DNA of 64,000 nucleotides, from the NCBI RefSeq assembly GCF_900105215.1, contig NZ_FOIP01000001.1:992001-1056000 (forward strand). The letters are read 5' to 3'. The translations under genes and the position numbers were made by a program. Each line of letters starts with the position of its first letter. The first letter of the stretch is position 1. Shown piece by piece: positions 1 to 8,489 of this stretch. The notes beneath the pieces are model-generated. The model was not told the origin of the DNA. It searched no databases and worked only from the letters and a program-made list of their open reading frames with translations. The stretch comes from Lacrimispora sphenoides. Lineage in GTDB: Bacteria > Bacillota > Clostridia > Lachnospirales > Lachnospiraceae.

Positions 1-1361
1 TTTCTAGAAAAATCAAGGACATGTTGACTTCTGCTTGGCGTTTCATAGCGGCCGGGAGCGGACAGGATCCAGTCTGGATGGGCCTCGTAAAACCGGCTGT
101 CTTTATTGACCATCTCCGGCTCGATCCACAAACCGAATTTTAAGCCCAGGGCTTCCACCTTCTCAGACAGTCCGGAAATCCCTTCCGGCAGTTTATTCCG
201 GTTCACTTGCCAGTCTCCCAAGCCCCTGTGGTCATCACTTCGTTCGCCAAACCAGCCGTCATCAAGAACAAACAGCTCCACGCCCGTTTCCTTCGCCTTT
301 TTGGCAATGGCGAGAATCTTTTCTTCGTTAAAATCCATATAGGTTGCTTCCCAGTTGTTTAAAAGTACCGGTCTTTCCCTGTCTCTCCAATAACCTCTCG
401 CAAGCCGGGTCCTGTATAAACGGTGGAAGATCTGGCTCATAAAAGAAAGCCCCTGTTCCGAATAAACCATCACAAGCTCCGGAGTCTGGAAGGATTCCCC
501 CGCTTTTAAAGGCCATTCAAAGGTGTCCGGATGGATTCCCATGAGCACCCGGGTGGTATCATGGGTGCAGACTTCCACCTGTCCTAAGAAGCTGCCGCTG
601 TACACAAGGCTGAAGCCATATACCTGGCCGCTGTTCTCCGTAGTCTCTTTTCTTACAAGCGCCAGGAATGGGTTGTGCTCTGCGCTGCTGATCCCTCTCA
701 TGCTGTAGATGGACTGTATTCCCTGTTCCAGGGAACGCCTCTTCAAATACCGCTCCCTGGACCATGCCCCGGAAAGCTGAATCATCTCATAATCACTATC
801 CGGCAGCTCAACAGCTCCGCTCATAGCCGTTAAGAGGACGATCTCCTCCTTGCCATGGTGGTCAAAACGGGCATGCCTTGTAAGGACCGGCATCTCTTCA
901 TAGATCGTATAGGAAAGAATCAGATCCGTATCCATCACATCATCATGAAGGGTGATCTCCAGAGTGGCAGCCTCCCTATCCTCTTCCACATAGGTGGCAG
1001 GAAGAGGCTCTATGGAGTGCTTCCCCTCAAAGATACGGTGGGAAGCATAAGTAAAGTTTGTGATCCTGCTGCCGTTCTCCTGCCTGACGATGCAGGCACC
1101 ATACCGGTAATCCCCTGTTCCATAAGCAGAATATTCCTGCTTCGTATATTGGAGACATAAGCTGACCGGCTCCGGACAGCTTATAGCGGCATGGGCGCGC
1201 TCTCCTGTCTCAAGGAGATATGCATAGGACTCCCTGTCCGTAATACGTTTCCCATAGTACAGATTTCCCAGTTGGCCATTGGCCATGATCTGAATGATAT
1301 AACTCATGGACTGGTTATACAGGTGGAACTGTTTCGCTTGTTCATGGTAAATGATAGACAT
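1..1361 (-). CDS. Alpha-galactosidase, GH36 family (partial, cut by the left edge)
   Basis: Retaining alpha-galactosidase that releases galactose from melibiose or raffinose-type sugars, probably in the cytoplasm because no signal peptide is visible. The first 453 residues are present. They read MSIIYHEQAKQFHLYNQ and run through the N-terminal beta-sandwich into the TIM barrel. The GH36 hallmark NNWEATYMDF lies near residue 335-345 and LFVLDDGWFGER near 365. The catalytic nucleophile motif (KWDxNR in the family) would lie beyond the window edge. The start at 1361 is supported by an AGGAG nine bases upstream. It is the last visible gene of an operon running binding protein, two permeases, then this gene, which fits uptake of alpha-galactosides followed by cytoplasmic hydrolysis. 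Confidence 0.9.
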   Translation of the reverse strand, partial: MSIIYHEQAKQFHLYNQSMSYIIQIMANGQLGNLYYGKRITDRESYAYLLETGERAHAAISCPEPVSLCLQYTKQEYSAYGTGDYRYGACIVRQENGSRITNFTYASHRIFEGKHSIEPLPATYVEEDREAATLEITLHDDVMDTDLILSYTIYEEMPVLTRHARFDHHGKEEIVLLTAMSGAVELPDSDYEMIQLSGAWSRERYLKRRSLEQGIQSIYSMRGISSAEHNPFLALVRKETTENSGQVYGFSLVYSGSFLGQVEVCTHDTTRVLMGIHPDTFEWPLKAGESFQTPELVMVYSEQGLSFMSQIFHRLYRTRLARGYWRDRERPVLLNNWEATYMDFNEEKILAIAKKAKETGVELFVLDDGWFGERSDDHRGLGDWQVNRNKLPEGISGLSEKVEALGLKFGLWIEPEMVNKDSRFYEAHPDWILSAPGRYETPSRSQHVLDFSR

Positions 1362-1375
1362 AATTCATACTCCTT

Positions 1376-2206
1376 TTATAATTTTCCTCCGGATGTAGCA
1401 ATTCCTTCTATAAACTGTTTCTGGAATATCAGATAAATGACAATCATGGGGATACAGGCCAGTAGGGATGCTGCCATAAGCTCCGGATAATTTGTTTCAA
1501 ACTGTCCCTGCAGCTTTGCAAGGGCGGCAGACAGGGGCATGGTATTTTGCTCAGTGTTAACGACCAAAGGCCACATCAGCTCCTTAAATCCAAACAGCGC
1601 GGTAAAGATACCAAGAGCAACCATGGAGGATTTTGTAAGGGGGGCCATAACATATAGAAAGGTCTGGCCGATATTGCAGCCGTCAAGCCTGGCCGCCTCC
1701 TCTAAGGAAGAGGGAAGCCCCATATAAGCCTGCCTTAATAAAAAGGTTCCAAAGGCTGTCACGAGACCCGGAAAAAGCAGGCCAAAGGAGGTATTTAACA
1801 TTCCCAGCTTACTCACCATTAAGTATTGAGGAATAATAAAGATCTGGGATGGCACCATCATCTGAAACAAAACCAGGGAAAAGGCCAGATTCTTTCCCTT
1901 AAAGTGAAGGCGTCCAAAAGCATATCCTGCCATGGTTGCAGTAAGCACCGCACAAATGACCCGTTCTACAATAAGCAGCAGCGTATTCCAGTACAGCCTT
2001 AAAAAGTTCATTTTGCTTATGATGGATAAAAATGCTTCCTTTCTCCATACCGTAGGAAAAATGATAAACGGATTCATCTGAGTTGCCTCCGATGTGCTTT
2101 TAAAGGCCGTTAAAAGCATCCACAAAAAGGGAACCAGCATAATGACAGACCCGATTGTAAGAATGAAGTAAACGATGGCTGATTTAATTTTTCTACTCTT
2201 ATCCAT
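1376..2206 (-). CDS. Sugar ABC transporter permease, MalG type
   Basis: Inner-membrane permease of a CUT1-type carbohydrate importer. It has about six membrane segments, with the conserved cytoplasmic EAA loop EEAARLDGCNIGQTF that contacts the ATPase. I chose the ATG at 2206 (MDKSRKIKSAIVYF) over an upstream in-frame ATG at 2248 because GGAGGAG sits directly before it and the upstream gene ends at 2218. It is the second of two permeases and is followed 14 bases later by the GH36 gene. No ATPase gene is present in the operon, which is common in Firmicutes where a shared MsmK-type ATPase is used (family knowledge). Substrate inferred from the neighbours: raffinose- or melibiose-type alpha-galactosides. 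Confidence 0.92.
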   Translation of the reverse strand: MDKSRKIKSAIVYFILTIGSVIMLVPFLWMLLTAFKSTSEATQMNPFIIFPTVWRKEAFLSIISKMNFLRLYWNTLLLIVERVICAVLTATMAGYAFGRLHFKGKNLAFSLVLFQMMVPSQIFIIPQYLMVSKLGMLNTSFGLLFPGLVTAFGTFLLRQAYMGLPSSLEEAARLDGCNIGQTFLYVMAPLTKSSMVALGIFTALFGFKELMWPLVVNTEQNTMPLSAALAKLQGQFETNYPELMAASLLACIPMIVIYLIFQKQFIEGIATSGGKL

Positions 2207-2217
2207 AATTCTCCTCC

Positions 2218-3123
2218 CTAGCTGTAGTTCACCCATTTTTTCTGACAAATCATCTGAATCATTGTGATCAGAAGGATTACCATAAGAAGCAGCATGACAA
2301 TGGAAGAGCCGTATCCCTTGTTTCCTTCTATAAACGAGTATTTATAGAAAAGGTACACCAGGGACTGGGTCTTTACCAGCGCCGGGTTGCTTTTTCCCAT
2401 CATCATATAGATGCTGTCAAACACCTGCATGGCCCCTATGACTCTGGTCACTGTCACAAAAAACATGGTGGGTGATATTAAGGGCAATGTAATCGTAAAA
2501 AACTGGCTGATTCCGTTCGCTCCGTCAATCTGCGCCGCCTCATAATAGTCTCTGGGTATTTCCTGAAGGCCTGCAAAAAACAGTACCATATTATAACCGA
2601 TCACAGACCAGATTCCTACAATGGCCACAGAGATAAATGCGATATTGGGATTAGAGATCCAGTTAACTCCGGAAAGTCCTATGCCGCGAAGCAGATGGTT
2701 AAGCAGTCCGAATTCCGAATTATAAAGCCATCTCCAAACCATAGCCACCGCTGCAGGAGCGGCTACCATTGGCAGGAAATAAATGGTTCTCCATATTGAG
2801 CGTCCCCGGATTTTCCCATTTAAAAAAACGGCTAACACAAGGGCAAGCGCAATGGAAAACGGTACCTCTACCACCGCATATTTACATGTGTTCCACAAAG
2901 CCTGCCATACAGTCCCATCACTAAAAAGCTTCCGGTAATTGTCAAAGCCAATAAATACATTGCCTTTGCCAAAAGCTCCTGTTTTGAAAAAGCTCTGATA
3001 AATGGTCTGAAAAATAGGGATGATGTTTAATATAATAAGCCCTGCCATGGTAGGCAGCAAAAACATCCACCCCCATAAAAATTCACTTCTCTCCCGCCTT
3101 GATACCTTTGACTTTCTGTTCAT
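2218..3123 (-). CDS. Sugar ABC transporter permease, MalF type
   Basis: Partner permease of the same CUT1 importer, 301 residues. The start MNRKSKVSRRERSEFLWGW is a basic N-terminus ahead of the first membrane helix, and the EAA loop YYEAAQIDGANGISQFF lies in the C-terminal half. GGAGGG precedes the ATG. It lies between the binding-protein gene, 107 bases upstream across a terminator-like hairpin, and the MalG-type gene, 11 bases downstream. It probably forms a heterodimeric channel with that protein. Confidence 0.92.
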   Translation of the reverse strand: MNRKSKVSRRERSEFLWGWMFLLPTMAGLIILNIIPIFQTIYQSFFKTGAFGKGNVFIGFDNYRKLFSDGTVWQALWNTCKYAVVEVPFSIALALVLAVFLNGKIRGRSIWRTIYFLPMVAAPAAVAMVWRWLYNSEFGLLNHLLRGIGLSGVNWISNPNIAFISVAIVGIWSVIGYNMVLFFAGLQEIPRDYYEAAQIDGANGISQFFTITLPLISPTMFFVTVTRVIGAMQVFDSIYMMMGKSNPALVKTQSLVYLFYKYSFIEGNKGYGSSIVMLLLMVILLITMIQMICQKKWVNYS

Positions 3124-3187
3124 GCAGACCCTCCGTATTTCTTTGTCAAGCGGATATTCGCAATCCGCTTCACCACTTGATTCGGTT

Positions 3188-3222
3188 AAAAAGGGGGAGG
3201 CGCTTTAAAAGCCTGCCTCCCC
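3188..3222 (-). terminator. Terminator-like hairpin between binding protein and permeases
   Basis: On the minus strand GGGGAGGC pairs with GCCTCCCC around an AT-rich loop and is followed by five T. It begins nine bases after the binding-protein stop codon and lies before the two permease genes. It probably lets only part of transcription through, so that the binding protein is made in excess. Confidence 0.7.
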
Positions 3223-3230
3223 AGCCCCTC

Positions 3231-4568
3231 CTATTCTTGTGCCAGCATGGCATTCATTTCCTGAGCAATGTCCTTGCAGACTTCCTCCACGCTCTTGGCT
3301 CCGGTCCATGCATCAATTAATTTTTCATGGCTCATATTGTTCCAGGCAACCGTTGATTTAGAGTATGGCCTGATGACCAGGTCACCCATCATATCTAAAT
3401 ATGCCTGGAGGTTAAAGCCCTGATATGCCTTTATCCAGTTATCCGTTGTCCCTGCATAGGCGGAAATAACGATTCCAAGGTCAGACTGCTTCTGCTGAGC
3501 TTCCTTTGATCCCATGTATTCGATCAGCTTCCATGCTTCTTCAGGCATGCCGGTATTGGCAGAAGCCGCCCAGCCCAGTCCATTGTAAATGGAGATCCTC
3601 TTTCCAGAGGCCGCATCTTTTGGAAGAACTGCGATGTCACAGTTTGCCTTTACGTAATCATTATTGCAAAGCTCCGGAAGCATCCAAGATCCAGCCGTAA
3701 TCATAGCTACCTTGCCGGCTTCAAACAAAGCTTCCTCTGTATTCTCTGCCATCACTTCATATGGAGGCGCATATCCCTCTTTCATCAGGTCCGTGATAAA
3801 AGTTAAAGCCTTGATGGTTCCCGGCTGGTCAAAGCCGGAAGATTTTTTATCATCGCTGATTACATAACCGCCCATATCATAAACGATATTATTCCAGCCA
3901 GCCTGGTCATTGGTAGGCCTTAAGGCAAATCCATACTGGCTTCCATCTGCTTTGGTCAGCTTTTTTGCTGCTTCTGCATAATCATCCCAGGTCCAATCCT
4001 TGTCGGGATAAGGGATTCCTGCTTCATCAAACATAGTTTTGTTGTACCAGAGCGCGATGGTATCAATATCCTTTGGCACTGCATACTGCTTTGTACCTTC
4101 CCAATTATAGATCTGCACAATGTCCTTTGGGAATTTATCCATTTCCAGCTTCTTGCTTTCCTTGATCCGGTCCGTTAAGTCCAGGAGCATCTCATATTCG
4201 GAATACCTTGCGATCTCATTGGAATGCATCCAGAAAACATCGGGAAGAGATCCGCCGGTTGCTCCTGCCTCCAACATGGTCCAGTACTGCTCCCATGGGG
4301 TTACCTGAATCTGTGTTTTAATTCCTGTTTCATTTGTGAAGTCTTTCATGATCTCCGTAAGTCCCGGTTCCTGGTTCTTGTCCCAGATTGCAACCGTCAG
4401 AGTTCCCTGAGCAGACTCATTTCCTGACTCACTGGAGCTTTCCGCCGCCTGCTTTGTTTCTCCCGCACTCGCAGGAGCCGTTTCCTTCCCGGTCTTGCTT
4501 CCGCAACCAACCAGTGCTGCTGCCATAACCGCTGCCATTGCCGCTGTCAACCACCATTTACGTTTCAT
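3231..4568 (-). CDS. Sugar ABC transporter substrate-binding lipoprotein
   Basis: Extracellular family 1 solute-binding protein, 445 residues, anchored outside the membrane by lipid. The N-terminus MKRKWWLTAAMAAVMAAALVGCG is a lipoprotein signal with the lipobox LVGC. It is followed by a Ser/Glu/Ala-rich linker and a two-lobe binding domain starting at TLTVAIWDKNQEPGL. The start is supported by GGGAGG. It is the first gene of the importer operon. The binding specificity cannot be read from the sequence. The GH36 gene in the operon and the divergent GH4 gene point to alpha-galactosides. Confidence 0.93.
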   Translation of the reverse strand: MKRKWWLTAAMAAVMAAALVGCGSKTGKETAPASAGETKQAAESSSESGNESAQGTLTVAIWDKNQEPGLTEIMKDFTNETGIKTQIQVTPWEQYWTMLEAGATGGSLPDVFWMHSNEIARYSEYEMLLDLTDRIKESKKLEMDKFPKDIVQIYNWEGTKQYAVPKDIDTIALWYNKTMFDEAGIPYPDKDWTWDDYAEAAKKLTKADGSQYGFALRPTNDQAGWNNIVYDMGGYVISDDKKSSGFDQPGTIKALTFITDLMKEGYAPPYEVMAENTEEALFEAGKVAMITAGSWMLPELCNNDYVKANCDIAVLPKDAASGKRISIYNGLGWAASANTGMPEEAWKLIEYMGSKEAQQKQSDLGIVISAYAGTTDNWIKAYQGFNLQAYLDMMGDLVIRPYSKSTVAWNNMSHEKLIDAWTGAKSVEEVCKDIAQEMNAMLAQE

Positions 4569-4655
4569 TTTGTTACCTCCCTTTGATTAGTCAGTTTATA
4601 TAGTTAAGACTAAATTTAAAACCATTTTTTGTGTATTTTTATTTACCTAACCCTG

Positions 4656-4684
4656 ATTATAAACTATTTTTTATCCATATTACA
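4656..4684 (-). promoter_or_regulatory. Possible promoter of the alpha-galactoside importer operon
   Basis: On the minus strand a perfect TATAAT (4656-4661) lies 17 bases from a poor -35 (TGTAAT, 4679-4684). A weak -35 with a good -10 would suit activation by the AraC-type protein encoded just upstream. Inferred from sequence only. Confidence 0.4.
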
Positions 4685-4721
4685 TAGACTAATGTGATAG
4701 GTACATGGTGTTTTGTTATAT

Positions 4722-5519
4722 TTACCAAACCTCTTCTCTCATCTTCTTCCGATACTGGAGCGGGGACTCCCCCTCTGCCTGCAGGAAACTTTTACAGAAT
4801 ACCGAAGCATCATGAAAGCCGCAGGATAAACCGGTTTCCGTTATGCTGAGACCCGTATCCTCCAACAGGCGCTTTGCTTCCATGATCCGGTAGGCCGTTA
4901 AATACTGCTTCGGAGAAATGCCCTTATATTTCATAAAAAGCCGGTACAGATAAGTCCTGTCGATCCCCACATATCTTGTCACATCTCCGATCTGAATGGG
5001 GTAGCTGTAATTATGGCGTATATATGTTTCCGCCCTGGACAGATAGCTCTGCTCATACTCTCCCACTTCCTTGCTGCGTTTTGGGAACCGGGAAAACAGC
5101 AGATAAAGATACCCTGCTGTCTCATCCATATTGTGTTCCCCGCTTTCAAAGACGGTCACCAGCCGGTCCATATAGTTTCGCCATTCCTCTCCGTGATCGA
5201 AATGGTACACATATTCATTTTCCTCCTGCCGGTAATCGCTTAACAGCCTCTCCGCTTCAGTCCCTGCAAAAGCTGCCCAGGCATATTCCCAGGGCTCATC
5301 CTTATCCGCCTGATAATAAGTGACCTCCTGGGGCTTTATTAAAAATGCATCTCCCTCCTTTAAGGCATATTCCTCGCCTCCTGTCCGGTAGATCCCCTTT
5401 CCCCTAAGTATCACATGCATCAGGTAATGCTTCCGGATCGCTGGTCCGAAAAAATGCCCTGACGTACACTGTTCACGACCGCAGTAATAAATGGTCAGCC
5501 CCCGTACCAATTGATTCAT
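4722..5519 (-). CDS. AraC-family transcriptional regulator
   Basis: Sugar-responsive regulator, 265 residues. The N-terminal half is a cupin-type AraC binding domain (HVILRGKGIYRTGGEEY). The C-terminal half carries the two helix-turn-helix units of the family (YPIQIGDVTRYVGIDRTYLY and ITETGLSCGFHDASVFCKSF). GGAGGG precedes the ATG. It sits directly upstream of the binding-protein gene on the same strand and divergent from the GH4 gene, so it probably controls both. The inducer is inferred to be an alpha-galactoside or a product of one. Confidence 0.92.
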   Translation of the reverse strand: MNQLVRGLTIYYCGREQCTSGHFFGPAIRKHYLMHVILRGKGIYRTGGEEYALKEGDAFLIKPQEVTYYQADKDEPWEYAWAAFAGTEAERLLSDYRQEENEYVYHFDHGEEWRNYMDRLVTVFESGEHNMDETAGYLYLLFSRFPKRSKEVGEYEQSYLSRAETYIRHNYSYPIQIGDVTRYVGIDRTYLYRLFMKYKGISPKQYLTAYRIMEAKRLLEDTGLSITETGLSCGFHDASVFCKSFLQAEGESPLQYRKKMREEVW

Positions 5520-5636
5520 GTTTCACCCTCCATACAACAAAATGACAATTTTATGAAACAAACTTCCTATCTTTTTTTCTGCTGCAATTATACAATATCC
5601 TCATCAGACAGACAAGGAAAACAAGGAGGAAGGAAC

Positions 5637-6959
5637 ATGGTAAAAATAACTTTTATGGGGGCAGGGAGCACGATATTTGCAAGAAATGTCTTAGGCGACT
5701 GCATGTGCACTCCAATACTTCAGGACGCTGTGATCGCTCTTTACGATATTGATCAGGTGCGGCTTTCGGATTCAGAGCTTATTCTGAATGCAATCAACAA
5801 AAATGTGAATGAAGGACGGGCTGATATCAAAACTTATCTGGGAGTGGAAAACCGGAAGGAGGCCTTATCCGGTGCCACCTTTGTAGTGAACGCCATTCAG
5901 GTGGGCGGTTATGATCCCTGTACAATTACAGACTTTGAAATCCCTAAAAAATACGGCTTAAAACAAACCATTGCGGATACCCTGGGAATCGGCGGAATTA
6001 TGCGGGGCTTAAGGACCATTCCTGTCATGGAGGATTTTGCCAGAGACATGGAAGAGGTTTGTCCTGAGGCCTACTTCTTAAATTATACCAATCCCATGGC
6101 TATCTTAACTGGTTACATGCAGCGTTACACTTCCATTAAAACCATTGGTTTATGCCATAGCGTCCAGGTATGCTCAGAAACCTTATTAAAGGGACTTGAT
6201 ATGGAGGATAAGCTGGAAGGGCGAACAGAATTAATTGCTGGAATTAACCATATGGCCTGGCTCTTAAAGCTCCATGACAGAGATGGAAACGACCTTTACC
6301 CCATGATCCGTCAGAAGGCCTCCTGGAAAAACCAGACAGAAAAACATAAGGATATGGTACGTTTTGAATACATCAACCAGTTAGACTATTACTGTACGGA
6401 ATCCAGTGAACACAATGCAGAATACAATCCGTTGTTCATAAAATCCAAATACCCGGAAATGATCGAAGAATTCCAGATCCCCTTAGATGAATACCCACGG
6501 CGCTGCATCAAGCAGATCAATGAGTGGGAAGAAGAAAAGAACTCTATTCTTAACAACGGACAGATCACCCATGAACGTTCCCATGAATACGCCTCCTATA
6601 TTATGGAAGCTATTCTGACCAATAAGCCTTACAAGATCGGGGCAAGTGTCTTAAACCGGGGGCTTATTGATAACCTCCCTGCCGACGCCTGCGTAGAAGT
6701 TCCCTGTCTGGTAGACGGAAGCGGAATCACTCCCTGCCATGTAGGCCCCCTTCCCACCCAGCTTGCGGCCATGAACATGACAAACATAAATCCTCAGCTT
6801 CTTACCATAGAAGCCGCCCGTAACAGGGATAAAAAAACCATTTACCAGGCAGCCATGCTGGATCCTCATACTGCTGCCGAGCTTAACATAAAAGATATCC
6901 GTGCCATGGTGGATGAACTCATTGCAGCCCATGGGGATTACATGAAAATGTACCAGTAA
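5637..6959 (+). CDS. melA: Alpha-galactosidase, GH4 family (MelA type)
   Basis: NAD- and divalent-metal-dependent glycosidase, 440 residues, cytoplasmic. The Rossmann motif KITFMGAGST is at the start, NYTNPM is at about 149-154, and the metal-binding Cys-His lies in GLCHSVQ (C173, H174). Within GH4 the CHSV form marks alpha-galactosidases, as opposed to alpha-glucosidases or the 6-phospho-glycosidases. I chose the ATG at 5637, with AAGGAGGAAGGA just before it, over an in-frame ATG at 5511 that would add 42 residues unlike the family and overlap the divergent araC start. An alpha-galacturonidase is a less likely alternative. Confidence 0.9.
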   Translation: MVKITFMGAGSTIFARNVLGDCMCTPILQDAVIALYDIDQVRLSDSELILNAINKNVNEGRADIKTYLGVENRKEALSGATFVVNAIQVGGYDPCTITDFEIPKKYGLKQTIADTLGIGGIMRGLRTIPVMEDFARDMEEVCPEAYFLNYTNPMAILTGYMQRYTSIKTIGLCHSVQVCSETLLKGLDMEDKLEGRTELIAGINHMAWLLKLHDRDGNDLYPMIRQKASWKNQTEKHKDMVRFEYINQLDYYCTESSEHNAEYNPLFIKSKYPEMIEEFQIPLDEYPRRCIKQINEWEEEKNSILNNGQITHERSHEYASYIMEAILTNKPYKIGASVLNRGLIDNLPADACVEVPCLVDGSGITPCHVGPLPTQLAAMNMTNINPQLLTIEAARNRDKKTIYQAAMLDPHTAAELNIKDIRAMVDELIAAHGDYMKMYQ

Positions 6960-7012
6960 AAGAAACTCCCAGGAATCATTATTTACAAGTTGCCTATAAT
7001 GCCTGTATACTT

Positions 7013-7057
7013 GACCCTATCAAACATCCTAATAAAAGCGGATCGTCTGACAGGGTC
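7013..7057. repeat. Imperfect inverted repeat upstream of an araC gene
   Basis: GACCCTATCA (7013-7022) and TGACAGGGTC (7048-7057) are inverted copies with one mismatch, 25 bases apart, between the GH4 stop and the next start. It could be a weak terminator or an operator; neither is proven. Confidence 0.35.
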
Positions 7058-7083
7058 TTTCACCATTTTGAGGGGGTATATCT

Positions 7084-7956
7084 TTGAGCGAAAAACAAAC
7101 GACTTATAAAAATGTTGCCGGGTTCCGCTGCTTAAGGAACATTAAACGGCAGACCAATGATCTGTTCCTGGTCCACTGCGGAATCCAACAGTGTCCTCCG
7201 GGATACACCTACGATCACAAGATTCCAAATGAATATCACCTTCACTTTGTGCTGGGCGGCGCAGGCTCTCTGGAAATTAATGAGAAACGGTATGATATAA
7301 AAACCGATGACATCTTTCTCATTCCCAAGGGACATCCCGTTCTTTACAATGCGGATCTTAAAAATCCCTGGGAGTACATGTGGATTACCTTTGACGGAGA
7401 GATGGCAGAGGCTTATTTAAGCTATGCGGGCATATCCCCGCAGCTCCCTGCCATCCATTCACAGATTCCCAATCAGCTTTATCTTCCCATGATACACAAA
7501 ATACTGGATACCAGCGAACTGACCTTTGCCAATGAAATCAAGCGGGTGGGATACCTATACGAAATATTGTCCACCCTGATCGAAATGCAGAATACCATAA
7601 GAACCATTAAGAAGAACCAGTACGACTATTCCATCGATACTTATGTAGATTATGCCCTTCAGTATATTAAGCTGAACTACGACAGCATCAAGGTCCAGGA
7701 CATCGCAGACTACATCGGGATCAACCGTTCCTATTTGACTACAATATTCAAAAAGCAGCTTCACGTTTCCCCTCAGGAATACTTAATGAGGTACCGGCTT
7801 AACATTGCCGCCAATCAGCTTGCCACCACATCCTTATCCATTCAGGAAATTGCCACAGACATCGGATATCATAACCCTTTAACCTTTTCCAAGATCTTTA
7901 AGCAGGAATTCGGCGTCAGCCCGAAGCATTACAGGGAAGAAAAACGGCAGTCATAA
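7084..7956 (+). CDS. AraC-family transcriptional regulator (second, after melA)
   Basis: A 290-residue regulator with an N-terminal cupin sensor (EYHLHFVLGGAGSLEINEKR) and a C-terminal double helix-turn-helix (VQDIADYIGINRSYLTTIFK, then IQEIATDIGYHNPLTFSKIF). The start is a TTG at 7084, with GAGGGGG nine bases upstream; no better ATG is near. It follows the GH4 gene on the same strand by 124 bases. It resembles the AraC protein at 4722-5519 in layout but is clearly a different protein. A role in alpha-galactoside control is inferred from position alone. Confidence 0.9.
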   Translation: MSEKQTTYKNVAGFRCLRNIKRQTNDLFLVHCGIQQCPPGYTYDHKIPNEYHLHFVLGGAGSLEINEKRYDIKTDDIFLIPKGHPVLYNADLKNPWEYMWITFDGEMAEAYLSYAGISPQLPAIHSQIPNQLYLPMIHKILDTSELTFANEIKRVGYLYEILSTLIEMQNTIRTIKKNQYDYSIDTYVDYALQYIKLNYDSIKVQDIADYIGINRSYLTTIFKKQLHVSPQEYLMRYRLNIAANQLATTSLSIQEIATDIGYHNPLTFSKIFKQEFGVSPKHYREEKRQS

Positions 7957-7982
7957 GAAACCCGCCGGCTCGCTGCCCTCAC

Positions 7983-8020
7983 AAAAAACAGGAGGCTGGT
8001 CCTTAAGGACTGCCTCCTGT
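7983..8020 (-). terminator. Rho-independent terminator of the DUF1858 gene
   Basis: ACAGGAGGC pairs with GCCTCCTGT around an inner GTCC-TTAA-GGAC stem. On the minus strand it is followed by six T. It may also end the araC transcript arriving from the left. Confidence 0.8.
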
Positions 8021-8036
8021 CATATAGTAATATATT

Positions 8037-8237
8037 CTATACTTCTGCTAATACTTCGTTAATCTGGGAAACCAGTACATCACAGTCTATTCCATGAACC
8101 TGGCAGGCTTCTTCCAGGGACTCACCCTGAGATGCCGGACAGCCGAGGCAATGCATACCTGCACGCATTAACATAGGTGCAATGTTCTCGTCCATTTCAA
8201 GCAAAGCGCCTATTAACATATCCTTCTGGATCTGCAT
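8037..8237 (-). CDS. DUF1858 domain protein (small redox-type protein)
   Basis: A 66-residue protein matching the DUF1858 family in length and in its central motif HCLGCPAS (C30 and C33). Two further cysteines are C45 and C52. The CxxC in a short alpha-helical protein suggests redox or metal binding, but the function is not known. AAGGAGGAATACAAG precedes the ATG. It is divergent from the pyruvate formate-lyase operon, 252 bases away, and members of this family often lie near anaerobic metabolism genes. Confidence 0.85.
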   Translation of the reverse strand: MQIQKDMLIGALLEMDENIAPMLMRAGMHCLGCPASQGESLEEACQVHGIDCDVLVSQINEVLAEV

Positions 8238-8367
8238 CTTGTATTCCTCCTTAAAAAATTGTACTTACTGTCTTTATAATATAATACTTTTCTTCCTTAT
8301 TAGCAAGGACTAAATTCCTTTTTTTCCTTCCGACTTCTTTTTGACAAATTTTTCTCAACAAGTAGTC

Positions 8368-8397
8368 TTGACATTGTATACAGTATTCATATATAAT
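8368..8397 (+). promoter_or_regulatory. Promoter of the pyruvate formate-lyase operon
   Basis: Perfect -35 TTGACA (8368-8373) and perfect -10 TATAAT (8392-8397), 18 bases apart, about 90 bases before the pfl start. This is one of the strongest promoters in the window by consensus and suits a highly expressed enzyme. Confidence 0.75.
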
Positions 8398-8399
8398 GT

Positions 8400-8422
8400 A
8401 TTCATACAAAGGTTGTATGAAT
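8400..8422. promoter_or_regulatory. Candidate operator at the pfl transcription start
   Basis: Perfect 10-base inverted repeat ATTCATACAA / TTGTATGAAT with a 3-base centre, starting three bases after the -10 box. TATTCATA also occurs as a direct copy overlapping the spacer before the -10 (8384-8391). The location is that of a repressor site; the regulator is not identified. It does not match the Rex or Fnr consensus that I know. Confidence 0.5.
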
Positions 8423-8489
8423 TATAATCTTTGACGGCACTCATTTATAATTGACACTTATACAGCAGATTTTACGGAGGAACAATACT

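Noticed and set aside
5511..5636. N-terminal extension of the GH4 protein
   Set aside because: The extra 42 residues do not resemble GH4 enzymes, and a strong ribosome site lies before the ATG at 5637.
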